From an uncultured Muribaculaceae bacterium (GTDB lineage: Bacteria > Bacteroidota > Bacteroidia > Bacteroidales > Muribaculaceae): a DNA stretch of 47,398 nt. Made by a program: the position numbers and the translations under genes. The stretch spans positions 1 to 47,398 of the forward strand of contig CAJTXU010000023.1 of the NCBI GenBank assembly GCA_910584125.1. Direction: 5' to 3'. The stretch's first letter is position 1. Every line of letters begins with the position of its first letter. Below are positions 1 to 7,230 of the stretch, piece by piece. The notes under the pieces are model-generated. The model was not told where the DNA came from, ran no database searches, and saw only the letters and a list, made by a program, of their open reading frames with translations.

Positions 1-1
1 C

Positions 2-34
2 ACCGACTACATGAGGGAGAAAGGAGTGCTCTGA
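2..34 (+). CDS. C-terminal tail of an upstream gene, possibly DUF3791 family (partial)
   Basis: An open frame enters from the window edge and ends at the TGA at 32-34, giving the tail TDYMREKGVL. It stops five bases before the next start codon, so it belongs to the same operon. As I recall the family, DUF3791 proteins often end in a similar helix followed by a GV-type tail, and they commonly sit directly upstream of DUF3990 genes. Ten residues are too few for a firm assignment. Confidence 0.4.
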   Translation, partial: TDYMREKGVL

Positions 35-39
35 CATAT

Positions 40-510
40 ATGAAACTGTATCATTCATCTGACGTTTCGGTCCCGATACCGGACACCTCGTATTCTCGCG
101 AATTTCTGGATTTTGGCAAAGGTTTCTATCTGACCTCAATCCAAGACCAGGCAATCAGCTATGCCCAGCGATTCTTGCGTCGCAGGAAGGATGCGTGGCT
201 AAATTCATATGAATTCATATTTGAATTCTCGGATTGGAAAATCCGCAGTTTTAACAGCTATGACAAAGAATGGCTTGACTTTGTGCCCAAATGCAGGTCT
301 GGTAAGGATGATACGGATTTTGACCTTGTTATTGGAGGTATAGCCAATGATAAGGTTATCCAGACTCTTGACCGCTATTTCGCAGGAGAACTGTCGCAGG
401 ACCAGGCTTTAGGTCTTCTTAAGTATGAAAGACCCAACATACAGTATTGTATTCGTTCTCAGAAGATGATAGACGAATGCCTGAAACATTTAGAAAGCAA
501 GCAATTATGA
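40..510 (+). CDS. DUF3990 family protein (ADP-ribosyltransferase-fold, putative toxin)
   Basis: The 156-residue protein begins with LYHSSD (residues 3-8), continues with the family hallmark LDFGKGFYLT (residues 23-32), and carries the conserved DLVIGGIANDKV segment in its second half. These are DUF3990 features. The family is related in fold to ADP-ribosyltransferases and is generally annotated as a toxin-like or effector-like component. No signal peptide or membrane segment is visible, so it is probably cytoplasmic. Its stop overlaps the start of the next gene in an ATGA, which points to translational coupling, and a probable DUF3791 tail lies just upstream. Base composition is clearly more A+T-rich than the genes after position 756, consistent with acquisition by transfer. 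The domain call is confident; toxin activity is inference from context. Confidence 0.8.
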   Translation: MKLYHSSDVSVPIPDTSYSREFLDFGKGFYLTSIQDQAISYAQRFLRRRKDAWLNSYEFIFEFSDWKIRSFNSYDKEWLDFVPKCRSGKDDTDFDLVIGGIANDKVIQTLDRYFAGELSQDQALGLLKYERPNIQYCIRSQKMIDECLKHLESKQL

Positions 511-725
511 TGGAAGAAACTAAAATGGTCTTTCAAGCCTACAAGAGTGCCAATATCATAAAGAGTATTTGCGACCTATACGGAATCTCTCATGAGCAGG
601 CCACTGATATCTATTATAAATCCGACACATCTGTATTGATAGAGGAAGGTGTGAGCGATCTGCAATGCCGGAGTGACAAGTATCTTGCCACTCTTATATG
701 GGATGAACATAATGAGGCTTCGTGA
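507..725 (+). CDS. DUF3791 family small protein (putative antitoxin or partner of DUF3990)
   Basis: This is a 72-residue protein if translation starts at the ATG at 507, which overlaps the preceding TGA by four bases; an upstream in-frame ATG at 447 lies inside the DUF3990 gene and is less likely. The sequence has the DUF3791 signature: an N-terminal helix, ISHEQATDIYYKSDTS, and the C-terminal LQCRSDKYLATLIWDE block. Small DUF3791 proteins habitually flank DUF3990 genes in Bacteroidales and may act as antitoxin or specificity partner; I know of no proven function. The pair shares the low GC of its upstream partner, and the composition changes sharply at the helicase gene that starts 30 bases later. 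Confidence 0.75.
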   Translation: MMEETKMVFQAYKSANIIKSICDLYGISHEQATDIYYKSDTSVLIEEGVSDLQCRSDKYLATLIWDEHNEAS

Positions 726-755
726 CCGACGTTGTCGATAAAATTCGATTGAATC

Positions 756-3700
756 ATGCTTGAACTTTACAGGGCCTCGGCCGGGTCGGGCAAGACTTAT
801 ACGCTTGCCAAGAAATATATATGGTATTTCCTCACCATTACCCCCGAGGGGGAGAGGACGCGTCTGCGCTCTGACGCCGAACTCGCTGACTCGGCGCGCC
901 ATATCCTCGCCGTGACCTTCACCAACAAGGCCACCAACGAGATGCAGATGCGCATCGTCGACGCCCTCCGTTCGCTGGCCGTCCGGCCGCCTGAGTACGG
1001 CGAGCGCGGAGGCCGCACGGTGATCAAGAGCCCCGAGTACATGCAGGATTTCATCGACGACCTCGGGGTGTCGTGGCAAAGGATCGCGCAGACCTCCGCC
1101 AAGGGCCTCGCCATACTGCTCGAGAATTATTCCGATTTCAACGTCTCGACCATCGACTCCTTCTTCCAGCAGGTGCTCCGCACGTTCGCCTACGAGTCGG
1201 AGATCAACGACACATACCAGGTGGAGATCGACGGTGAGTATCTGTCGCAGGTCAGCGTCGACGCCACTCTCGAGGAGATCGACCAGAACCAGGCCGACAC
1301 CGACACCCCCTTCTGGGTGCGGACCATCATGGCGCGCACGGACAAGAAATGGAACATGTTCGCCAACGGCAAATCCTCGTCCAAGAAAGATAACCCCTAC
1401 TCCGAGTTCGTCAAGTCGGTGGGACGCCTCGACAATGAGGAATACAAACTGATTCGCTCGGAAATCGAAGACTATTTCGACAGCGGCGTCGACTTCCGTC
1501 AGCTCTACGCGGACCTGGTGGAGAAATACGAGACGCCGGTCAGACAGGCTTTCGCCGAGATGAGGCGCGTCTTCCGCGCCCTCTATGCCGTGCTGCCCGA
1601 CGAACTGCTCGCGCTCAACGGCCAGAACACCCTCGGCAAGATGACCGCCGCCTGCCGCAAGGTGCTCTCGCGCGACAAAGACCATATCCTCAAATGGAAT
1701 CAAGCGCTTGATTCAAAGGATATGCCCAAACTCGAGACCGCTCATCTTGACCACAAGAAGATGAAGGAGTGGTTTGTGAAGAATCCGGAAGCCGAGGCAG
1801 TCATCAGACCGAGGGCTCAACGCGCGATCGACGCATTGGAGACATGGAAGTCCATGCTCGCCTCGCCGGAGTTCTCCCACTGGAGGCTTTACTCGGTCAA
1901 CCTGCCGTATTTCGCCCTGTTCGGCATCGTGACCCGCAAACGCCGCGAATACCTCGACGAGATGAACGCCCTCGAGCTGAGCGAGACCTCGACGATACTG
2001 CGCGGCGTGATCGGCGACACCGACGCCCCCTTCGTCTACGAGAAACTCGGGACGCGCCTCAACCATTTCCTGATCGACGAGTTCCAGGACACCTCGCGCC
2101 TGCAATGGGAAAACCTGAGTCCGCTTCTCGCCGAGAGCCTCAGCCGCGACAACGGCAATCTCGTGATCGGCGACGCCAAGCAGAGCATCTACAGATTCCG
2201 CAACGCCGACCCCTCGCTGATCACGACAGTCGTGCCCGAGTCATTCGGCGAAACGGTCGTGACGCGCGGCAACGACCCTTCGGAAAACACCAACTACCGC
2301 TCCGACCTGCGCGTGGTGCAGTTCAACAACTCTTTTTTCGAATATCTCGTGCGTCGGCTCGACCAGGAGGCTGCGGCCAAAGGGGAAGGCCGCAGACAGT
2401 TCGGCCCTCTCTATGCCAACGTGGTGCAGACTCCGAACAAGACCGCGCCACAGGGATATGTGGAGCTGCGGCTAAGCGGCGACACCAAGGGCAAATACGA
2501 GCCCGAGGCACTGAAGCAGACGGCCTCTCTCGTGGCCGAACTGATAGGCCGCGGCTACCTGCAGAAGGAAATCGCCGTGCTCGTCAAGACCAACAACGAA
2601 GGCGAGGACGTGATTCAGACATTCGTCGAGTATAACTCCACGCGACCCGAAGGCGCGCCCGAGATTCGGTTTGTCAGCGAGCAGTCGCTGAAGATAGCCT
2701 CGTCGAAGGCCGTCAGGATCATACTCGGCGTGCTGGGCAACATGGCCCGCGGATCGAATCCGAAGATCAACCGCGACGAGGAAGAACGCAACAGGAGCGT
2801 CGGCAAATGGTCCGAACTCATGGCCAACTTCAAATATTACTCGATAGGCCGGCTCGACATCCCCCTGGCCGAGCGCCTCGACAGCTTCATCGAGGAGGGG
2901 GCGCGTTTCGACGCGCTCACCGAACTGCTCTCGCGGATGCAGTCGCTCGCCATCCCGGCGATCGTCGAGGCCGTCGCCGCCGCATTCCTGCCCGAGGAAC
3001 TCCGCCGGCGCGACGCCGTCTATCTCGCCGCGTTCCAGGACCGTGTGCTCGAATATTGCGAAAACCATCCCACGGACGTCGCCTCCTTCCTCCGCTGGTG
3101 GGAACGCAAGTCGAAGAGCGCGTCGATATCCTCGCCCGAGGACACCGACGCCGTGCAGGTTGTCACGGTCCATAAGTCGAAGGGCCTGCAATACCGCTGC
3201 GTGATAGTGCCCTTCACCGACTGGGACATGGCCGACAGCATCCCCGCCCACAAGAGCGAATGGCGCTGGGTGCGCCCCGAGGTGGTGGCCCACGACTCGC
3301 TGCCCATGCCGCCCCGCATCCCGGTCGAGACCTCGCAGTCCATGGCCGCCACGAGCCACGCCCGTCTGCTCGACGAATATCTCGACATGCTCAAGATGGA
3401 CTATCTCAACTCGGCATATGTCGCCCTGACGCGCGCCGAGCGCGAACTGTACGTGTTCGGAGTCGCCGCCCAGGCCCCCAAGGTAGTAGGCGACGATGAC
3501 CAGGAGGCAGGCGAGAAAAAGAAAGGAGGCAACAAGAAAGCCTCGGCCACGACGCTCGGCAACTATCTATATGATTTCGTTGCTGAGGCGATGTGCCGCC
3601 AGGCGGACGCGACGGCGAAGACCGACCCCCGCCTCGCGGGCGACTGCGTGGCGACATCAGACACCCGCGGGCTTACCGTTACAATCGGCACGAAGCGCGA

Positions 3701-4316
3701 CGACGTGACCGAAGGACGCAAGTCGCAGTCGCCGATGAGCGTGATCGGCGACTACCGGGCCGTGAAGTCCCCGTCCTTCCTGAAATACCGCGAGGAAGAC
3801 CTTGCCGCTGTCCTCGCCGACGACGACAATGACGCCGCCGACGGGGGAGAAGGCGCCGGAGAGGTGGACGTCGATGAACTCGACCCGCGCTCCGAGGGCA
3901 ATATCAAGCATGCCGTCCTGGAACTCGTCGGAGTGCCTTCGGACCTGCCGCACGCTGTCAGACACCTGCAGATCACCGGCGTCGTGCCCGCCGGAATGGC
4001 GGCGTCGATACTCGCGTCGCTCGGCGAGGCGCTCGCCACGCCTCAGGCCCGGCACTGGTTCGACGGCTCGGCCCGCGTCATCAACGAGCGTCCCGTGCTG
4101 AAGAAAGGCCACGTGTCGCGCCGTCCCGACCGGCTTCTCGTCTATCCCGACGGCCACGCTGAGGTGGTCGACTATAAATTCGGCCGTATCGACACGTCCG
4201 GCAAGTATCGCCGCCAGATCGGCCGATACGTCTCGCGCCTCGCGGAAACAGGCAGATATACCGCCGTATACGGCTTCATATGGTATGTCAACGAGGGAGT
4301 CGTGCATAAGGTCTGA
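756..4316 (+). CDS. UvrD/AddA-type superfamily 1 helicase with C-terminal PD-(D/E)XK nuclease
   Basis: This 1186-residue protein belongs to the RecB/AddA class of ATP-dependent DNA translocases used in double-strand-break processing. Visible motifs are Walker A ASAGSGKT (residues 8-15), motif Ia VTFTNKAT, Walker B LIDEFQDT (about 436-445), motif III GDAKQSIYRFR, motif IV TNYRS (about 512), motif V TVHKSKGLQ (about 803) and motif VI YVALTRAERELY (about 888). The C-terminus shows RPDRLL (about 1122), VVDYKFG (about 1138) and a QIGRYV helix, matching a RecB-family nuclease. Two charged low-complexity stretches, a Lys/Gly-rich one near residue 920 and an Asp/Glu/Gly-rich one near 1030, look like flexible linkers. 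An AddB-like partner would be expected in many Bacteroidetes but is not adjacent; gldE follows instead. Confidence 0.9.
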   Translation: MLELYRASAGSGKTYTLAKKYIWYFLTITPEGERTRLRSDAELADSARHILAVTFTNKATNEMQMRIVDALRSLAVRPPEYGERGGRTVIKSPEYMQDFIDDLGVSWQRIAQTSAKGLAILLENYSDFNVSTIDSFFQQVLRTFAYESEINDTYQVEIDGEYLSQVSVDATLEEIDQNQADTDTPFWVRTIMARTDKKWNMFANGKSSSKKDNPYSEFVKSVGRLDNEEYKLIRSEIEDYFDSGVDFRQLYADLVEKYETPVRQAFAEMRRVFRALYAVLPDELLALNGQNTLGKMTAACRKVLSRDKDHILKWNQALDSKDMPKLETAHLDHKKMKEWFVKNPEAEAVIRPRAQRAIDALETWKSMLASPEFSHWRLYSVNLPYFALFGIVTRKRREYLDEMNALELSETSTILRGVIGDTDAPFVYEKLGTRLNHFLIDEFQDTSRLQWENLSPLLAESLSRDNGNLVIGDAKQSIYRFRNADPSLITTVVPESFGETVVTRGNDPSENTNYRSDLRVVQFNNSFFEYLVRRLDQEAAAKGEGRRQFGPLYANVVQTPNKTAPQGYVELRLSGDTKGKYEPEALKQTASLVAELIGRGYLQKEIAVLVKTNNEGEDVIQTFVEYNSTRPEGAPEIRFVSEQSLKIASSKAVRIILGVLGNMARGSNPKINRDEEERNRSVGKWSELMANFKYYSIGRLDIPLAERLDSFIEEGARFDALTELLSRMQSLAIPAIVEAVAAAFLPEELRRRDAVYLAAFQDRVLEYCENHPTDVASFLRWWERKSKSASISSPEDTDAVQVVTVHKSKGLQYRCVIVPFTDWDMADSIPAHKSEWRWVRPEVVAHDSLPMPPRIPVETSQSMAATSHARLLDEYLDMLKMDYLNSAYVALTRAERELYVFGVAAQAPKVVGDDDQEAGEKKKGGNKKASATTLGNYLYDFVAEAMCRQADATAKTDPRLAGDCVATSDTRGLTVTIGTKRDDVTEGRKSQSPMSVIGDYRAVKSPSFLKYREEDLAAVLADDDNDAADGGEGAGEVDVDELDPRSEGNIKHAVLELVGVPSDLPHAVRHLQITGVVPAGMAASILASLGEALATPQARHWFDGSARVINERPVLKKGHVSRRPDRLLVYPDGHAEVVDYKFGRIDTSGKYRRQIGRYVSRLAETGRYTAVYGFIWYVNEGVVHKV

Positions 4317-4334
4317 CGTTTTCCACCCCTTTTG

Positions 4335-4366
4335 TTTGCATATGAGCGTAAAAAAGGTTAAATTTG
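4335..4366 (+). promoter_or_regulatory. Bacteroides-type sigma-ABfr promoter for gldE
   Basis: The -33 element TTTG (4335-4338) is followed after 20 bases by the -7 element TAAATTTG (4359-4366). This fits the published Bacteroides pattern TTTG-N19-21-TAnnTTTG exactly. Transcription would begin near 4373, leaving a leader of roughly 20 bases before the TTG start of gldE. Confidence 0.75.
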
Positions 4367-4391
4367 CAACTCAATCAACAACCCTTAAGAA

Positions 4392-5783
4392 TTGGATACA
4401 GATCCCTTGCCGGCCACGCCGGCCCTGAATATACCGTTACAAATACTGAATCTTCTGCTCTCTGAGCAGAATCTGCCCGCAATCTCGTTCCATGCCCCCG
4501 GCAACTGGGTGGCGTGGTCGTTTATGATGCTGATAGTGGTGTGCTGTCTGGCCCTCTCGGCTTTCGTCTCCGGCAGCGAGATCGCCTTCTTCGGCCTCAC
4601 GCCGCAGGAGGTCGAAGAGCTTGAGGAGTCCGAGGAACCCTCTGACGCCAAGGCCATGAAGCTGCTGCGCAACTCCGAGCGGCTGCTCGCCACGATACTC
4701 ATCGCCAACAATCTGGTCAACATCACGATGGTCGTCGTGCTGACCTTCGCCATCGGCCAGGTCGCGGAGTTCAACTCCACGCTGGTCAACTTTCTGGTGC
4801 AGACGGTGTTCATGACATTCCTGCTGCTGCTGTTCGGCGAGATATTCCCCAAGCTTGTGGCCCGCGGTCGCACCATGAAATGGGTGCGCATGGCGGCTTC
4901 GGGCATCAACGTGATGTTCGACCTGTTCGGCCCCGTGGCCAAGCTGATGGTGAAATCGACATTCATCGTCAACCGTGTCATCACCAAGAAAGAGGAGAAC
5001 ATATCGACCGACGTGCTTGAGAAGGCGCTCGAGATCGCCGACGTCGAGGAGGGCAAGGACAAGGAGATGCTCGAGGGCATCCTGTCGTTCGGCGAGAGGG
5101 AGGCCCGCGAGGTCATGATCTCGCGAGTGGACATCACCGCGCTCGAGATGCACGAGAGCTGGGAGCAGGCCATGGCCGTGATCCTCGACTCCGGCTATTC
5201 GCGAATACCGGTCTATGACAAGACGCCCGACACAATCAAAGGCGTGCTCTACAGCAAGGACCTGTTGCCCTATATCGGCAAGGACGACCGCCCGGCGTGG
5301 CAGTCGCTGCTGCGCGAGGCGTACTTCGTGCCCGAGTCGCGTATGCTCGACGACCTGCTCGAGGACTTCCGCCGCCGCAAGATCCACATCGCCATCGTCA
5401 TCGACGAATACGGCTGCACACAGGGCATCGTGACCCTGGAGGACATCATCGAGGAAATCGTGGGCGACATCGACGACGAATATGACGAGACCGACGTGAG
5501 CTATCGCAAGATAGACGCGGACACATATATCTTCGAGGCCAAGATAGCCCTGCCCGACTTCTGCCGGGCCCTCGACATAGACGAGGACACGCTGGGCGAC
5601 ACGGGCGACGTCGAGACCCTCGCCGGACTTCTGCTCGAGATCAAGGGCGACTTCCCGGTCGCCAAGGAGGTGTTCAGACGCGGTCCGCTCTCCATGCAGG
5701 TGGTGCAGATGGAACGTCACCGCATCCTGAAGGTCAAGGTGACCATCGACAGAGGAAGACAACAAGAGGAGGATAAAGAATGA
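4392..5783 (+). CDS. gldE: GldE-like CNNM/CorC membrane protein (DUF21 plus CBS pair)
   Basis: The 463-residue protein has an N-terminal DUF21/CNNM membrane domain (four hydrophobic segments, about residues 40-190, including the ALSAFVSGSEIAFFGLTP signature), then two CBS domains (about 215-350, with IPVYDKTPDTIKGVLYSKDL and the EYGCTQGIVTLEDIIEEIVGD block), and a C-terminal CorC/HlyC transporter-associated domain. It is typical of Bacteroidetes proteins named GldE, although in non-gliding gut species the function is unknown and may concern Mg2+ or cation transport. The start is a TTG: an in-frame TAA at 4386-4388 rules out anything further upstream, and the next ATG would cut into the first membrane helix. 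Its last four bases overlap the start of the phosphopantetheinyl transferase gene, a pairing that I recall as common in Bacteroidales. Confidence 0.88.
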   Translation: MDTDPLPATPALNIPLQILNLLLSEQNLPAISFHAPGNWVAWSFMMLIVVCCLALSAFVSGSEIAFFGLTPQEVEELEESEEPSDAKAMKLLRNSERLLATILIANNLVNITMVVVLTFAIGQVAEFNSTLVNFLVQTVFMTFLLLLFGEIFPKLVARGRTMKWVRMAASGINVMFDLFGPVAKLMVKSTFIVNRVITKKEENISTDVLEKALEIADVEEGKDKEMLEGILSFGEREAREVMISRVDITALEMHESWEQAMAVILDSGYSRIPVYDKTPDTIKGVLYSKDLLPYIGKDDRPAWQSLLREAYFVPESRMLDDLLEDFRRRKIHIAIVIDEYGCTQGIVTLEDIIEEIVGDIDDEYDETDVSYRKIDADTYIFEAKIALPDFCRALDIDEDTLGDTGDVETLAGLLLEIKGDFPVAKEVFRRGPLSMQVVQMERHRILKVKVTIDRGRQQEEDKE

Positions 5784-6538
5784 ACGATTCCGATTTCATA
5801 TATTGGAGACACCCCACCGTGCCCGGCATCAAGGTCGAGGAGGTGAGCGGCGGCGACATCTACAGCGGAGCCACATGGCTCGAGATGGCCCGTCAGGTAT
5901 ATTGCGAGAACGGCCGCGACGCCTATCGCGATCTGGGACATTTCCGGAACGGCGCGCCGTTCCTTTACGGTGAACAGTCGAGGATATCGGTGACGCACTG
6001 CCGCGGCCTCTTCGCCGTGGCTACGCTGCCACCGACCCCCGAGGTGGACCTGGCGGAATTTTCCGAGCGCGCCGCCATGGGCATCGACGCCGAGCGCGCC
6101 GACCGCTCGCAGGTGCTGAAGATCCGCGGGCGGTTCCTCAGCGACGAGGAGCTCGCCCTCGTGCCGGCCGACGAAGTGACCGCCAATGTCATCGCCTGGA
6201 CCGTCAAGGAGGCCGCCTACAAGGCCGCCATGACCGAAGGCCTCGATTTCCGCGACGCCATACGCATCAGGCGCATGCCGAGGCCCGCGCCTCCGGTGCC
6301 CGTGTTCGACCCGCGTGAATACGGCCTCGGGGCAGATGTAAAAGACCTCCCCGGAGAATTCTTCGGAGAGGTCGCAATAGTGATACCTTGTGTCAGTGAC
6401 CGCGGCCGGGAGCCGGGCGCAGGCGGCGGGACGGCAAGTCTGAGCCTGAGTGTCTATACGTATATGTCAGACGATTGTGTGGTGACGCTCTGCTATTCGC
6501 CGCGCTGCGCGAAGTTCGGCAAGTCCGGACAGTCGTGA
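5780..6538 (+). CDS. 4'-phosphopantetheinyl transferase superfamily protein
   Basis: The 252-residue protein has the two PPTase signatures: GIDAE (residues 101-105), which carries the Mg2+-binding Asp, and WTVKEAAYK (140-148), plus an upstream SVTHC segment like the SxSH motif. PPTases move phosphopantetheine from CoA to a serine on acyl or peptidyl carrier proteins; in a genome of this type the target is probably the fatty-acid acyl carrier protein or a small biosynthetic carrier protein. The start overlaps the gldE stop in an ATGA, so the two are translationally coupled. The Gly/Arg-rich stretch around residues 210-220 looks like a variable insertion. Confidence 0.87.
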   Translation: MNDSDFIYWRHPTVPGIKVEEVSGGDIYSGATWLEMARQVYCENGRDAYRDLGHFRNGAPFLYGEQSRISVTHCRGLFAVATLPPTPEVDLAEFSERAAMGIDAERADRSQVLKIRGRFLSDEELALVPADEVTANVIAWTVKEAAYKAAMTEGLDFRDAIRIRRMPRPAPPVPVFDPREYGLGADVKDLPGEFFGEVAIVIPCVSDRGREPGAGGGTASLSLSVYTYMSDDCVVTLCYSPRCAKFGKSGQS

Positions 6539-6565
6539 TGTCCGCCCGGCGCGGGAATCCCCGTC

Positions 6566-6676
6566 TCAAAGGAGGCTGCGCAGCTGGAGCGCCACCACGA
6601 TGAGTCCCATCAGGTAGATTGCGGCGAGCTGGATGCGGTCCTTGATGATGCGTCTCTGGATGTTGTCTCTTTTCAT
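6566..6676 (-). CDS. 36-residue single-span membrane miniprotein
   Basis: On the minus strand an ATG at 6676 opens a 36-codon frame ending in TGA at 6566. The first 16 residues are strongly basic (MKRDNIQRRIIKDRIQ) and the rest is an uninterrupted hydrophobic segment (LAAIYLMGLIVVALQL) ending RSLL. That is the layout of a single-pass inner-membrane miniprotein with a cytoplasmic basic end. A promoter-like TAATTTTG (minus strand, 6722-6715) would place the transcript start about 30 bases upstream of the ATG. I do not recognise the family. It lies alone between the phosphopantetheinyl transferase gene and the divergent XRE gene. Confidence 0.5.
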   Translation of the reverse strand: MKRDNIQRRIIKDRIQLAAIYLMGLIVVALQLRSLL

Positions 6677-6714
6677 GATGATAGTGATTTGTATTTCTGT
6701 TGGTTTCGATGTTG

Positions 6715-6837
6715 CAAAATTAAGCGCGGCGACTGCCGAAACATTGCCGTGTGGTGTTAAGGAATGTAAAATTATGTGAATAATTACAAACTATGCACTT
6801 TGAAGCTATGATAACACTTTGAAAATGTGTATATTTG
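6715..6837. promoter_or_regulatory. Divergent control region between the miniprotein and the XRE gene
   Basis: Two outward-facing -7 elements are visible: TAATTTTG on the minus strand (6722-6715) and TATATTTG on the plus strand (6830-6837); neither has a good -33 TTTG at the usual spacing. Between them lie the inverted repeat AATTAT-GTGA-ATAATT (6770-6785) and a direct repeat CACTTTGAA (6796-6804 and 6815-6823) with a 19-base period, about two helical turns. These could be operators, plausibly for the XRE protein itself, which is inference. The 6539-6948 gap otherwise holds only the miniprotein and a short leader frame. Confidence 0.4.
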
Positions 6838-6910
6838 CAAGTGACTATAAGGGCAATAAAGTGCTCCAGCGACTAAATCGACAAATCAGATAAATCAACG
6901 AGAATAAACA

Positions 6911-6958
6911 ATGGGCAACGAATCAAATCTTGCTAACACAATCATCTTATGGATATAG
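6911..6958 (+). CDS. Possible 15-codon leader frame overlapping the XRE start
   Basis: An ATG at 6911 opens a 15-codon frame (MGNESNLANTIILWI) that ends at TAG 6956-6958, overlapping the start of the XRE gene at 6949 by ten bases. Its position would let translation of the leader couple to or control initiation of the regulator. Such a short frame can arise by chance and nothing else supports it. Confidence 0.2.
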   Translation: MGNESNLANTIILWI

Positions 6959-7149
6959 GACAGGAGATACGGATAAGGCGACAGGAACTGCGCCTCACCC
7001 AGCAGTCGCTTGCTGACATGTCTGGGGTGAGTGTCCGCATGATAAAGTCAATCGAGGGCAACTATGCCAATCCTTCGCTGAAGACAGTGGAGAAACTGCT
7101 TGCCTCCCTTGGCCTCCAGCTCACGATCACGGAGCGTCCGGGCATATGA
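6949..7149 (+). CDS. XRE/HipB-like helix-turn-helix regulator, orphan
   Basis: The 66-residue protein is essentially one XRE helix-turn-helix domain: IRIRRQELRLTQQSLADMSG forms the first helices, SVRMIKSIEGNYANPSLKTVEKLL the recognition helix and dimer end. It resembles HipB and Y4mF-type antitoxins, which repress their own operon. No HipA kinase or other toxin gene follows; a perfect hairpin terminator starts 17 bases after the stop, so this is a single-gene transcript on the plus strand. The direct repeats around 6796-6823 are candidate operators. It may be a solitary regulator or the remnant of a toxin-antitoxin pair. Confidence 0.8.
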   Translation: MDIGQEIRIRRQELRLTQQSLADMSGVSVRMIKSIEGNYANPSLKTVEKLLASLGLQLTITERPGI

Positions 7150-7165
7150 TTCACGCAGTTACGCG

Positions 7166-7197
7166 GCAGGGATGCTCCCATGCGGGAGCATCCCTGC
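7166..7197. terminator. Perfect 14-bp hairpin between convergent genes
   Basis: GCAGGGATGCTCCC (7166-7179), loop ATGC, then its exact complement (7184-7197). It sits between the convergent XRE gene (ends 7149) and the GHL10 gene (ends 7231) and probably terminates both. There is no long T-run on either side, so termination strength is uncertain. Confidence 0.7.
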
Positions 7198-7230
7198 TGT
7201 CGTTAGGGCCGCGGCTTGCCGGAGCCGGGG

